From VFMC01 sp046331225 (GTDB lineage: Bacteria > Actinomycetota > Acidimicrobiia > Acidimicrobiales > Ilumatobacteraceae): DNA of 64,000 bases. Position numbers and translations under genes: made by a program. The stretch covers positions 124,001 to 188,000 of the forward strand of contig JAXLRF010000005.1 in assembly GCA_046331225.1 (NCBI GenBank), in the 5' to 3' direction. Below are positions 34,111 through 42,504 of this stretch, piece after piece. The notes below the pieces were generated by a model, which made no database searches, was not told where the DNA came from, and saw nothing but the letters and a program-made list of their open reading frames with translations. Numbering within the stretch: position 1 is the first letter of the stretch; each line of letters opens with the position of its first letter.

Positions 34111-35748
34111 ATGTCCCGTTCGTTCTCGTTGCCCCGGCCGCAGCTACCCAGCTCGGGTCGACTGGCCCTGCTCGTCGCCTTCGCACTGTTGGCGTCGTTG
34201 GCCGGTATCGCCACCCCGCGACGTTCCGCACCACCTGCTGCTGCGGCTGCCAGCGATCCCGGGTTCACCGTGGTCGCGAACTTCGTCGCCGGGTTCCCGA
34301 GCACCGTCGGGTTGCCGGTGACGGTGTCCTGCACTCGCGGCGGTGCGTCGATCGGCGGTGGCGTGTTCGCAGGGCTCGCGATCGGGTCGGGGTCGATGAC
34401 CTTCACCTCGATCGCCGGCGTGGCGCTGCAGGTGGGCGATGTGTGCACCCTGACGCCGACGAGCAACGTCGGCGGCGCGCTCCCCGAGGGCGTCGGCACG
34501 TCGCCGGCGGCGCGCACGGTCACGGTGACCGGCGCTGCGTCCAACACGACCGTGAGCTTCACGGTCTTCGTCCCTGGCTTCACCGTGGTGGCGCACTTCG
34601 CCGCCGGGTTCCCGAACACGGTCGGCGCGCCGTTGAAGCTGTCGTGCACCCGCGACGGCACGTCGATCGGTATCGCCGTGTTCGCGGGGCTCTCGATCGG
34701 AACGGAGACGAAGACGTTCGCGTCCTTCGGTGCTACCGCGTTCTCGGTCGGCGACGTGTGCACCGTGACGCCGACGAACGGTTTCGGTGGTCCGCTTCCC
34801 GACGGGGTGACCGCCACGCCGACGTCTCGAACGATCACCATCAACGGGCCGGCATCGACGACAGGCGTGGGTTTCGATTTCGGGTTCACTCCTGGGTTCA
34901 CGCTGTCGCTCGACTACGACGCCTCGGTGCCGGTCGACACCACCCTGGGCGTGTTGCTCAGTTGCGCTCGTCGTGGCACGGGCCTCGGAGCAGGTGTGCT
35001 GAGCCCGTTCACGAAGAGCGCCGCGGTCCAGCAACGCACCCTCACCCCCGTGGGCGACCCGTTCGAGGTCGGGGACGTGTGCACTGCCACGGTCACCGAT
35101 CAGTTCGGCGGCCCCGTGCCGACCGGGCTGACGGTGTCCCCCGCGTCGCGGACCGTGACGATCACCGGGATGGCGTCACAGTCGGTGCTCACCTTCTCGC
35201 TGGTGTTCGACGCCGGCACCACCACCACGAGCACGACGACCACGACCTCGAGCACGACCACCACCTCGACGACACCGCCGACCACGTCGACCACCTCGAC
35301 CACCTCGACCACGTCGACCACGTCGACCACGTCGACCACCTCGACCTCGACGACCTCGACGACCTCGACGACGCTGGCATCCCAACCGCGGCTCGACGTG
35401 TCGGACGCCTCGGTGGTCGAGGGCGACCAGGGTGAGCGCGCACTCGTGTTCACGGTCCGGCTGTCGGCACCACCCACCGGCACCGTCAAGGTCACTGCCC
35501 GCACCTGGAACGGCACGGCGACCGCCGGCAGCGACTACCTGCCGCTGGCGACGACGCTCACGTTCAGCGGCTCGACACGCGAACAGCAGGTCGTCGTGAA
35601 GGTGAAGGGCGACCGCATGGTCGAGCCGGACGAGACACTCTCGCTCGATCTCAGCTCACCCACGGGCGCCGTCGTCGGGGACGGACACGGTGTCGGGACC
35701 ATCCGCAACGACGACCGTCCGTGCCAGCCCAAGCCGCGGCGGCACTGA
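34111..35748 (+). CDS. Secreted surface protein: three DUF5979-like repeats, Thr-rich linker, Calx-beta domain
   Basis: A 545-residue exported protein with a long signal peptide (about 1-48, hydrophobic LALLVAFALLASLAG). Three repeats of about 100 residues follow, each built on GFT-VVANF, a Cys in the SCTR motif and a second in GDVCT, matching DUF5979-type domains with one likely disulfide each. A Thr/Ser linker (about 370-428) leads to a Calx-beta domain (about 432-535) with VVEGD and NDDR Ca-binding features. Likely a cell-surface or matrix protein. The GGAGGA Shine-Dalgarno sets the start. Confidence 0.82.
   Translation: MSRSFSLPRPQLPSSGRLALLVAFALLASLAGIATPRRSAPPAAAAASDPGFTVVANFVAGFPSTVGLPVTVSCTRGGASIGGGVFAGLAIGSGSMTFTSIAGVALQVGDVCTLTPTSNVGGALPEGVGTSPAARTVTVTGAASNTTVSFTVFVPGFTVVAHFAAGFPNTVGAPLKLSCTRDGTSIGIAVFAGLSIGTETKTFASFGATAFSVGDVCTVTPTNGFGGPLPDGVTATPTSRTITINGPASTTGVGFDFGFTPGFTLSLDYDASVPVDTTLGVLLSCARRGTGLGAGVLSPFTKSAAVQQRTLTPVGDPFEVGDVCTATVTDQFGGPVPTGLTVSPASRTVTITGMASQSVLTFSLVFDAGTTTTSTTTTTSSTTTTSTTPPTTSTTSTTSTTSTTSTTSTTSTSTTSTTSTTLASQPRLDVSDASVVEGDQGERALVFTVRLSAPPTGTVKVTARTWNGTATAGSDYLPLATTLTFSGSTREQQVVVKVKGDRMVEPDETLSLDLSSPTGAVVGDGHGVGTIRNDDRPCQPKPRRH
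35220..35375 (+). repeat. Codon-level tandem repeats encoding the Thr/Ser linker
   Basis: Runs of ACC-ACG-TCG-type codons, with a 9-bp period in the middle part, encode the Thr/Ser linker of the surface protein. The repeat is likely to vary in length between strains. Confidence 0.75.
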
Positions 35749-35781
35749 CCTCCCTCATCGACTGGGCGCGCCCCGGACGCG

Positions 35782-35814
35782 CGAGTGGCGGACCCCCGAG
35801 GGGTCCGCCACTCG
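35782..35814. terminator. Bidirectional terminator between surface-protein gene and second whiB
   Basis: Perfect 15-bp stem (35782-35796 with 35800-35814), 3-nt loop, between convergent genes. Confidence 0.85.
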
Positions 35815-35846
35815 TTCGCGTTCGGTTCGGGGACTTGCGGTCGACG

Positions 35847-36191
35847 TCAGCTCTCGGCGGCGACGCGGCGACGCTTCAGGATGCGGCGGCGCTCGCGCTC
35901 GCTGGCGCCACCCCACACCCCGTGCTCGATGCGCTGCTCGAGCGCGTACTCGAGGCACTGTTCGGCGACCGGGCAGTCGGAGCAGATCTTGCGGGCGCGG
36001 TCGACGCCGACGCCGTCGCTCGGGAAGAAGACGGCGGGCGGGTAGTTGCGGCAGTTGCCGCCGCTCATCCAGGACGTGACGGAATCGTCGTCCGACGGGC
36101 GTGACGCGATCGAGCCCTCGAGCGGGGTCTCGGCGGCTGCAGCCCGCGCGGCGGAGCGGGAGGAACGGCGGGCGAAGTCGTGCAACGGCAT
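35847..36191 (-). CDS. WhiB-family iron-sulfur transcriptional regulator (second copy)
   Basis: A 114-residue WhiB-like protein with cluster Cys in GGNCRNY, KICSDC and EQCLEYAL, the GVWGG turn and a basic tail (RRRILKRRR). The ATG at 36191 has an AAGGAG Shine-Dalgarno about 9 nt upstream. Its N-terminus is longer and more acidic than that of the WhiB protein encoded at 33383. It has a 5' region with a palindrome and an ECF-type promoter candidate. It points towards the surface-protein gene, with a strong terminator between them. Confidence 0.93.
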   Translation of the reverse strand: MPLHDFARRSSRSAARAAAAETPLEGSIASRPSDDDSVTSWMSGGNCRNYPPAVFFPSDGVGVDRARKICSDCPVAEQCLEYALEQRIEHGVWGGASERERRRILKRRRVAAES

Positions 36192-36216
36192 GGGCTTGGA
36201 ATTCTCCTTGTCGGCA

Positions 36217-36232
36217 TCGCGACACGTCGCGA
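36217..36232. promoter_or_regulatory. Palindrome TCGCGAC-AC-GTCGCGA in the whiB 5' region
   Basis: 7-bp arms around a 2-nt centre, 26-41 bp before the whiB start, in the presumed leader. The shape suits a dimeric regulator or a leader hairpin. Confidence 0.45.
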
Positions 36233-36306
36233 CGTCTGGTGTGCGCCCGCACGAGGCCCCGAGGGGTCTCGACAACCGACGCACCATCTGGAACATCACA
36301 CGTATT

Positions 36307-36332
36307 GACGCACCAGATGACGAGACGGTTCC
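36307..36332 (-). promoter_or_regulatory. Candidate ECF-sigma promoter for the second whiB gene
   Basis: On the minus strand GGAACC is followed after 16 nt by CGTC, the GGAAC-N16/17-GTC shape of SigE-type ECF promoters. It would give a leader of about 110 nt. Confidence 0.35.
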
Positions 36333-36524
36333 CGAATTCCTCGACAACCTAGCAGCGGGTCGTCGCCGCGCGCCGCATACGAACGGGAGGAGTTCCCACT
36401 GTGGCGAGAAGGTCCAGCTCAGCGGGGTGTCGAGCGGGCGGGGTGCGCGGCCGTTCGCCGATCGTTCGTCCACTCGTCGCCGAGCCGTCACCCCGGTCCC
36501 GGCGGTCGGGGCCCCCGCTGCCGG

Positions 36525-36530
36525 TAGACT
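36525..36530 (+). promoter_or_regulatory. -10-like element (TAGACT) upstream of the ppk-linked small gene
   Basis: TAGACT 76 nt before the ATG at 36607; would produce a leader of about 70 nt. Confidence 0.35.
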
Positions 36531-36606
36531 CTCGGCCCGTACGTCCGACGCGTCGTCTCGACAGTCACGGCCCGTCACGACCCGTCACGACCACCAGAGG
36601 GATCCC

Positions 36607-36870
36607 ATGACCGACATCGCCACCGAACAGCCCCGGGCCCACGCCCGGATCGTGTACCTCGGTCCCGTGTCGCCGCACTGGGAGGTCTACGGCGACTACG
36701 GCGACCGCACGCTGCTCGACGAGTTCCGCGCCCGGGTGCTCGCCCGCCTGGTGTTGCTGCCCCGTGACGACCCGCAGTTCCGGCGCAACCGCGAGCGCAT
36801 CATCCGCGACGCCGAGCGCGAGCGCATCAGCATCGAGTGGGACCTCGGCCTGCCCGAGGCCGAGGGCTGA
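36607..36870 (+). CDS. Small conserved-looking protein upstream of ppk
   Basis: Not recognised. The 87-residue protein is charged, with an N-terminal segment containing RIVYLGPVSPHWEVYGDYG and a helical Arg/Glu-rich C-terminal half. There is no membrane segment. A GAGGG lies about 6 nt before the ATG. It precedes ppk by 50 bp on the same strand, so it may be cotranscribed and linked to phosphate metabolism. Confidence 0.6.
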   Translation: MTDIATEQPRAHARIVYLGPVSPHWEVYGDYGDRTLLDEFRARVLARLVLLPRDDPQFRRNRERIIRDAERERISIEWDLGLPEAEG

Positions 36871-36920
36871 CCGGGTCCGGGTCGGCACCACCGCTTCGGT
36901 CGTCGGTCGCGGACACGACC

Positions 36921-39008
36921 ATGTCGCCTCCGCCGTCGCCGCGAGCGCGGCCACGCGAGCTGCTGAACCGCGAGCTCAGCTGGCTCGACTTCAACGAGCG
37001 GGTGCTCGCGCTCGCCGCCGAGGTGGGCATCCCGCTGCTCGAGCGGGTGAAGTTCGTCGCGATCGCGTCGAGCAACCTCGATGAGTTCTTCCAGGTGCGC
37101 GTCGCCGCGCTGAAGGACCAGGTCGCCGCCGGCCTCATCACGCCGGCACCCGACGGGCTCACCCCGATGCAGCAGCTCGCCGCGATCGGCGAGACGGTCA
37201 GCAGCTTCGTCGCTCGCCAGGAGAGCCTCCTGCTCGGCAGCCTGCTGCCCGACCTGCGCCGCCACGACATCGTCGTCGTCGACTGGGTCGAGCTCGAACC
37301 GGCCGACCGCGCCGAGCTGTCGGCCCAGTTCGAGCGGCGCATCTTCCCGGTGCTCACACCGCTCGCGGTCGACCCGGCGCACCCGTTTCCCTACATCTCG
37401 AACCTGGCGCTCAGCCTTGCCGCGATGGTGAGCGACCCCGAGACGGGCGAGCGACGGTTCGCCCGAGTGAAGGTGCCCAACGTGTTCCCACGGCTCGTGG
37501 CCCTCTCGGACGGCAAGCGCTTCGTCCCCGTCGAGCAGGTGATCGCCGCCCACATGCACCTGCTCTACAGCGGCATGGTGGTCGAGGAGTGTGCGGCGTT
37601 CCGCGTCACCCGCAACGCCGACCTCACGCTCGAGGAGGAAGAGGCCGACGACCTGCTGGCTGCGGTCGAGATGGAGCTGCGCCGCCGCCGCTTCGGCCGG
37701 GCCGTGCGACTCGAGGTGCAGTCGGGCACCAGCGCGGAGATGGTCGACCTGCTGGTGCGAGAGCTCGACCTCGAGCCGGCCGACGTGTCGTACCACGCGG
37801 CGATGCTCGACCTCACGTGCCTGTTCCAACTGGCCGGCCTCGAGCGGCCCGACCTGAAGGACACACCGTGGCCGCCGGTCACCGCCGGGCGCATCGCCGC
37901 GGCCGAAGAGGCCGAGCGCAGCATCTTCTCGGTGGTGCGCGAACGACCGCTGCTGGTTCACCACCCCTACGAGAGCTTCGCGAGCAGCGTCGAGAACTTC
38001 ATCGCACAGGCGGCCGACGACCCGAGGGTGCAGTCGATCAAGATGACGATGTACCGCGCCGGTGGCGACAGCCCGATCGCCCGCAGCCTGATGCGGGCCG
38101 CCGAGCGCGGCGTGCAGGTGGCGGTGCTGGTCGAGCTGAAGGCCCGCTTCGACGAGGCCACCAACGTCAACTGGGCCAAGACGCTCGAACGATCGGGCGT
38201 GCACGTCGTGTACGGCCTGGTCGGCCTGAAGACGCACGCCAAGTGCGTCCTCGTCGTGCGCAACGACGAAGACGGGCTCCGCCGCTACTGCCACATCGGC
38301 ACCGGCAACTACAACTCGAAGACGGCTCGCATCTACGAAGACGTCGGGTTCATCACCTCCGATCCCGACGTCGGCGCCGACGTGACGCAGCTGTTCAACC
38401 ACCTCACCGGTTACAGCCGTACGCACACGTTCAAGAACCTGCTCGTCGCCCCGCGCGAAATGCGCAACCAACTGCTCGATCTGATCGAGCACGAGTCGAG
38501 CTACGGCACCGAGGGATCGATCCAGGCAAAGCTCAACTCGCTGCAGGATCCCGGGATCATCGAGGCGCTCTACGAGGCCTCGCAGGCCGGCACGCAGATC
38601 GATCTCCTCGTCCGCGGCATGTGCTGTCTCGTGCCGGGCGTGCCCGGGGTGAGCGACACGATCCGGGTGCGTTCGCTGCTCGGTCGCTACCTCGAGCACT
38701 CGCGCCTGGTCCGCTTCGCCCACGGCCATCGTCAGGGCGACGGCACCGACCAGCCGCTGTTCCTCATCGGATCGGCCGACTGGATGCCACGCAACCTCGA
38801 CCGGCGCATCGAGGTGATGGTGCCCGTCACACATCCCAAGCACCAGATGTGGCTCGACAAGGTGTTCGAGTTCACATGGGCCGACGACGTGGTGCGCTGG
38901 GAGCTCGATGCCGAGGGCCTGTGGCACCGTCGCGGCCCCGCCCGTTTCGATCTCGGCGACGCGCAGGAGCGCTTCTACCGCTGGGTCGCTGCCACGCAGC
39001 GCCGCTGA
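36921..39008 (+). CDS. ppk: Polyphosphate kinase 1
   Basis: Polymerises the gamma-phosphate of ATP into polyphosphate and works in reverse. The 695-residue length is normal. The N-terminus shows LLNRELSWLDFNERVL, then SNLDEFFQVRVA; the middle has ISNLALSLA; the two active-site His lie in LKTHAKC and HIGTGNYN, the first being the one phosphorylated in the family. The C-terminal SADWMPRNLDRRIEV is also typical. ATG at 36921 is chosen because the longer frame overlaps the preceding gene. It directly precedes the PHO-box region and pstS. Confidence 0.96.
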   Translation: MSPPPSPRARPRELLNRELSWLDFNERVLALAAEVGIPLLERVKFVAIASSNLDEFFQVRVAALKDQVAAGLITPAPDGLTPMQQLAAIGETVSSFVARQESLLLGSLLPDLRRHDIVVVDWVELEPADRAELSAQFERRIFPVLTPLAVDPAHPFPYISNLALSLAAMVSDPETGERRFARVKVPNVFPRLVALSDGKRFVPVEQVIAAHMHLLYSGMVVEECAAFRVTRNADLTLEEEEADDLLAAVEMELRRRRFGRAVRLEVQSGTSAEMVDLLVRELDLEPADVSYHAAMLDLTCLFQLAGLERPDLKDTPWPPVTAGRIAAAEEAERSIFSVVRERPLLVHHPYESFASSVENFIAQAADDPRVQSIKMTMYRAGGDSPIARSLMRAAERGVQVAVLVELKARFDEATNVNWAKTLERSGVHVVYGLVGLKTHAKCVLVVRNDEDGLRRYCHIGTGNYNSKTARIYEDVGFITSDPDVGADVTQLFNHLTGYSRTHTFKNLLVAPREMRNQLLDLIEHESSYGTEGSIQAKLNSLQDPGIIEALYEASQAGTQIDLLVRGMCCLVPGVPGVSDTIRVRSLLGRYLEHSRLVRFAHGHRQGDGTDQPLFLIGSADWMPRNLDRRIEVMVPVTHPKHQMWLDKVFEFTWADDVVRWELDAEGLWHRRGPARFDLGDAQERFYRWVAATQRR

Positions 39009-39031
39009 CCCGGGGACGGTTCGTCGAGCCG

Positions 39032-39063
39032 TTCCCGATCGTTCACCTCTCGTTCACCTGGGC
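39032..39063 (+). promoter_or_regulatory. PHO-box-like direct repeats upstream of pstS
   Basis: Adjacent units GTTCCCGATC (39032), GTTCACCTCTC (39042) and GTTCACCTGGG (39053) form the 11-nt GTTCACC direct-repeat pattern bound by PhoP/RegX3-type regulators in actinobacteria. The box lies about 90 bp before pstS and just after ppk. Confidence 0.75.
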
Positions 39064-39153
39064 CACAGGAACACGTCAACTCGGTTTCCTACGGTGCGTC
39101 TCGTCACCCCCACCTGCACCGCAGGGACACCCCCGAGACACCCAGGAGACACC

Positions 39154-40356
39154 GTGAACCTCTCGATCCGCACCCGACGCAGCCGCCGGCTCGCCGTCGT
39201 CGGTGCCGTCGGCCTCGCCCTCGTCGCCACCGCGTGCGGCGGCGAGAAGGACGACCTCAGCAGCGCGACCACCGCCGCTGCCGCGACGACGGCTGCGTCG
39301 GCCACCACCGCCGGCGGCGCTGCCACCACCGAGGCGCCCACCGCCACCGAGGCCCCCACCACGGCTGCCGAGGGCACCGAGGCGCCGGCCGACCTCGAGG
39401 CCGAGCTGAACGGCTCGGGCGCCACCTTCCCGAAGACGTTCTACGAAGAGGCGATCGCCGAGTTCACCGACGCCAACGACGGCGTCACGATCAACTACGC
39501 CGGCGGCGGTTCGGGCAAGGGCCGTCAGGACCTGGCCGACCAGATCGTCGACTGGGCCGGCACCGACTCGACCATCAAGGACGAGGACCTGCCCGGGTTC
39601 AAGGGCGGCGAGGTCCTGTACTTCCCGACCGTCGTGGCCCCGATCACGGTGAGTTACAACCTCGACGTCGACGGCCTACAGCTCAGCCCCGAGACGCTCG
39701 CCAAGATCTTCCAGGTGCAGATCACCAACTGGAACGACCCCGCGATCGCCGCCGACAACCCCGGCGTCGAGCTGCCCGACCAGGCCATCACCGTCGTGCA
39801 CCGCAGCGACTCGTCGGGCACGACGAGCAACTTCACCAAGTTCCTCGACAAGGCCGCCGGCGCCGACGCGACCGGCACCTGGACCCTCGGCGCCGACTCG
39901 ACCGTCGAGTGGGACCCGAACACCCAGGCCGGCGAGGGCAACAGCGGCGTCGCACAGATCGTCCAGTCGACCGCCGGCGCGATCGGCTACGTCGACCTCT
40001 CGGACGCCACCGACGCCGGGCTGCAGGTGGCCGCCGTGCAGAACAAGGCCGGCAACTACGTGCTGCCCACCATCGAGGCCGCATCGGCTGCCGCTGCCGG
40101 TGCCGAAGTGAAGGACAACCTCACCTTCAGTGCCGTGTGGGCCGACGGCGATGACGCCTACCCGATCACGGCGCAGACCTGGATCATCGTCTACGCCCAG
40201 CAGACCGACCAGGCCAAGGCCGACGCCCTGAAGGCATTCCTGCAGTACGTGCTGACCGACGGCCAGGCCCTCGCTCCCGAGGTGAACTTCGCCCCGCTGC
40301 CCGGCGAGCTCGACGACCTGGCACTCGCACAGCTCGACCGGATCACGGTGGGCTGA
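39154..40356 (+). CDS. pstS: Phosphate ABC transporter substrate-binding lipoprotein
   Basis: Binds inorganic phosphate outside the membrane and delivers it to PstCA. The 400-residue precursor has an N-terminal basic and hydrophobic signal with lipobox VATAC (Cys about residue 28), an Ala/Thr-rich linker to about residue 82, then the PstS fold opening LNGSGATFPKTFYEEA, with DSSGTTSNFTKFL and EGNSGVAQIV contributing phosphate ligands. AGGAGA before the GTG start is a good Shine-Dalgarno. First gene of the pst operon and nearest the PHO box. Confidence 0.95.
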   Translation: MNLSIRTRRSRRLAVVGAVGLALVATACGGEKDDLSSATTAAAATTAASATTAGGAATTEAPTATEAPTTAAEGTEAPADLEAELNGSGATFPKTFYEEAIAEFTDANDGVTINYAGGGSGKGRQDLADQIVDWAGTDSTIKDEDLPGFKGGEVLYFPTVVAPITVSYNLDVDGLQLSPETLAKIFQVQITNWNDPAIAADNPGVELPDQAITVVHRSDSSGTTSNFTKFLDKAAGADATGTWTLGADSTVEWDPNTQAGEGNSGVAQIVQSTAGAIGYVDLSDATDAGLQVAAVQNKAGNYVLPTIEAASAAAAGAEVKDNLTFSAVWADGDDAYPITAQTWIIVYAQQTDQAKADALKAFLQYVLTDGQALAPEVNFAPLPGELDDLALAQLDRITVG

Positions 40357-40388
40357 TCCCCCGGGTCCACCGATCAGGTCGAACTCGA

Positions 40389-40417
40389 CGGCCGGGCACG
40401 CCTCTCGTGCCCGGCCG
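40389..40417 (+). terminator. Attenuator-like hairpin between pstS and pstC
   Basis: Perfect 12-bp stem (40389-40400 with 40406-40417) and 5-nt loop, 33 bp after pstS and 89 bp before pstC. No T-run follows. It could stop most transcripts or protect the pstS 3' end. Confidence 0.65.
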
Positions 40418-40505
40418 CCGAGCCGACCCGGACCCGTCCGGCCAGCGACACCCCCGGCACCCCGCACCACCGACACCATCGCCGACGAAACGGAACCTCG
40501 CCACG

Positions 40506-41522
40506 ATGACCACATCACCTCTCGAACCGGACACCAGCGGTCCTCCGGTCGACGCCGCCGGCACGGCGGCGTCGTTGCGCGTCGGGCTGCACGGCGGCCG
40601 GCACGCGTCGGACCGCGCCTTCGGCGGGCTCACGCGCAGCTCGGGCGCGCTCGTGCTCGCCGTCCTCGCGCTCATCGCGATCACCATGGTCGGTCGCAGC
40701 GTCGACGCCATCCGCTGGATGGGCACCGACTTCTGGGCGTGGCGACGGTGGTCGCCGCCCGACAGGTACTACGGCATCTTGTCGTTCGCCTTCGGCTCGC
40801 TGTACACGGCCGTCATCGCGCTGGTGCTGGCCGTACCGATCAGCCTCGGCATCGCCCTGTTCATCACCCAGATCGCGCCCACGTGGCTGCGCAAGGTGAT
40901 GGTCTACGTGATCGACCTGCTCGCCGTCGTGCCTTCGGTGGTGGTCGGACTCTGGGGCCTGCTCGTGCTGGCGCCCAACATCACCGGGTTCTACGGCTGG
41001 CTGTCCGACACCTTCGACGGCTGGCCGGTGCTGGGGTCGATCTTCGGCGAGAACCCGCAGGGCAGGTCGTTCCTCACCGCCGGCATCGTCCTCGCGATCA
41101 TGATCACGCCGATCATCGTGTCGCTCTCGCGCGAGGTGATCGAGACCACCCCGCAGAGCGAGAAGGAAGCGGCCCTCGCGCTCGGTGCCACGCGCTGGGA
41201 GATGATCCGCGGCTCGGTGATCCCGCACTCGAAGGGCGGACTCGTCGGCGCTGTGATGCTCGGTCTCGGTCGGGCGATGGGCGAGACCATCGCCGTCGCT
41301 CTCACCATCGGCAGCGCCCTCGGCCAGATCACCCTCAACGCCCTCGCCAGCGGCAACTCGATGCCCGCCCTCATCACCGCCGAATGGGGTGAGGCCGACG
41401 CGCTCAAGAAGTCGGCGCTCATCGGCATGGCGATGACGCTGTTCGTGATCACGATCGTCGTGAACACCACCGCCACCGCCATCGTGCAGCGCAGCGAGCG
41501 TCGATCGCGAGGTGGTGTATGA
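40506..41522 (+). CDS. pstC: Phosphate ABC transporter permease PstC
   Basis: Inner-membrane permease of the Pst system. The 338-residue chain has six hydrophobic segments after a cytosolic N-terminus of about 45 residues. The permease loop EAALALGATRWEMIRGSVIPHSKGG matches the EAA motif that contacts PstB, and GRAMGETIAVALTIG is the PstC signature. It ends in an ATGA overlap with pstA. Confidence 0.94.
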   Translation: MTTSPLEPDTSGPPVDAAGTAASLRVGLHGGRHASDRAFGGLTRSSGALVLAVLALIAITMVGRSVDAIRWMGTDFWAWRRWSPPDRYYGILSFAFGSLYTAVIALVLAVPISLGIALFITQIAPTWLRKVMVYVIDLLAVVPSVVVGLWGLLVLAPNITGFYGWLSDTFDGWPVLGSIFGENPQGRSFLTAGIVLAIMITPIIVSLSREVIETTPQSEKEAALALGATRWEMIRGSVIPHSKGGLVGAVMLGLGRAMGETIAVALTIGSALGQITLNALASGNSMPALITAEWGEADALKKSALIGMAMTLFVITIVVNTTATAIVQRSERRSRGGV

Positions 41523-42436
41523 CCGCCGTCCTCGACCACCTCGACGCCCACGAGGTCACCGCGAGCGACCTGGCGCCGCGACGCACCTGGCGCAGCACCA
41601 AGAGCACGATCATGAGCGTCCTCATGGGCCTCGCGTTCGCCGTGGTGTTCGTCCCGATCGTGACGATGATCTTCACGGTGGTGTCGAAGGGCGTCGGCGT
41701 GGTACTCACCGACTTCCCCGCCTGGTTCACCGATCGGATCCCCGTCCGGGGCCGCGAGATCGGGCCGGGCATGGCGCCGGCCATCGTCGGCACCCTCGTG
41801 ATCACCTTCACCGCCTCGCTGATGGCGATCCCGCTCGGTGTGCTCGGTGCGGTGTACCTGCACGAGTACGGCAAGCGCTCGCGCTTCGCGACGGTGGTGC
41901 GGTTCTTCGCCAACGTGATGACCGGCGTGCCCTCGATCGTGATGGGCCTGTTCGTCTACGTGATCTTCACGCTGCGCTTCGGGCTCTCGGGCCTGGGCGG
42001 CGCCATCGCCCTCGCCTGCCTGATGCTGCCGGTCGTCATCCGCAGCACCGAGGAGATGCTGCGCCTGGTGCCCGACCACCTCCGCGAGGCCAGCTACGCC
42101 CTCGGCACGTCGAAGAGCCGCACGATCCTCACCGTCGTGCTGCCCGCAGCGTTCCCCGGCATCGTCAGCGGTGCGCTGCTCGCCATCGCTCGTGCCGCCG
42201 GCGAGACGGCACCGCTGTTCTTCACGATCGGTATCGTCACCAAGACCAACCCGAACGTGTTCTCGGGCGCCAACACCGCCCTGCCGGCCCAGATCTACTC
42301 CAACGCGTTCACGATCTTCGACGGCGCCAAGGAACGGGCCTGGGGCGCGGCGCTCACCCTGATCGCCATCACCTTCGCCTTCACCGTCGCCGCCCGCCTG
42401 GTGACCGGCCGGATCCAGAAGCGGCGGGCCTCGTGA
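41519..42436 (+). CDS. pstA: Phosphate ABC transporter permease PstA
   Basis: Second permease of the Pst transporter, 305 residues with six hydrophobic segments. The EAA loop reads LREASYALGTSKSRTILTVVLP and is followed by AIARAAGETAPLFFTIG, both characteristic of PstA. The ATGA overlap with pstC implies coupled translation. An in-frame GTG for PstB overlaps its stop codon, but PstB probably starts 72 bp later. Confidence 0.94.
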   Translation: MTAVLDHLDAHEVTASDLAPRRTWRSTKSTIMSVLMGLAFAVVFVPIVTMIFTVVSKGVGVVLTDFPAWFTDRIPVRGREIGPGMAPAIVGTLVITFTASLMAIPLGVLGAVYLHEYGKRSRFATVVRFFANVMTGVPSIVMGLFVYVIFTLRFGLSGLGGAIALACLMLPVVIRSTEEMLRLVPDHLREASYALGTSKSRTILTVVLPAAFPGIVSGALLAIARAAGETAPLFFTIGIVTKTNPNVFSGANTALPAQIYSNAFTIFDGAKERAWGAALTLIAITFAFTVAARLVTGRIQKRRAS

Positions 42437-42504
42437 GCGCCTCGCCGTACACCACCATCCCCGCACATTCCGACACTTCCCACTCCGCACACGAGGAGGA
42501 CCCC

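Larger units (their letters stand above)
36192..36606. other. 415-bp intergenic region between divergent genes
   Basis: The longest non-coding stretch here. It holds, from the left, the palindrome at 36217-36232, a candidate ECF promoter for the whiB gene at 36307-36332, a relatively AT-rich patch around 36300-36360, and a TAGACT box at 36525-36530 that could drive the small gene at 36607. Nothing else was recognised in it. Confidence 0.6.

Noticed and set aside
35220..35375. Repetitive DNA considered as CRISPR or satellite
   Set aside because: The repeats are codon-phased, with no unique spacers, and encode a Thr/Ser linker within an intact protein.
36192..36606. Riboswitch or small RNA in the long intergenic region
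   Set aside because: No recognised aptamer architecture or terminator-flanked transcript was seen. Only promoter-like elements and one palindrome could be supported.
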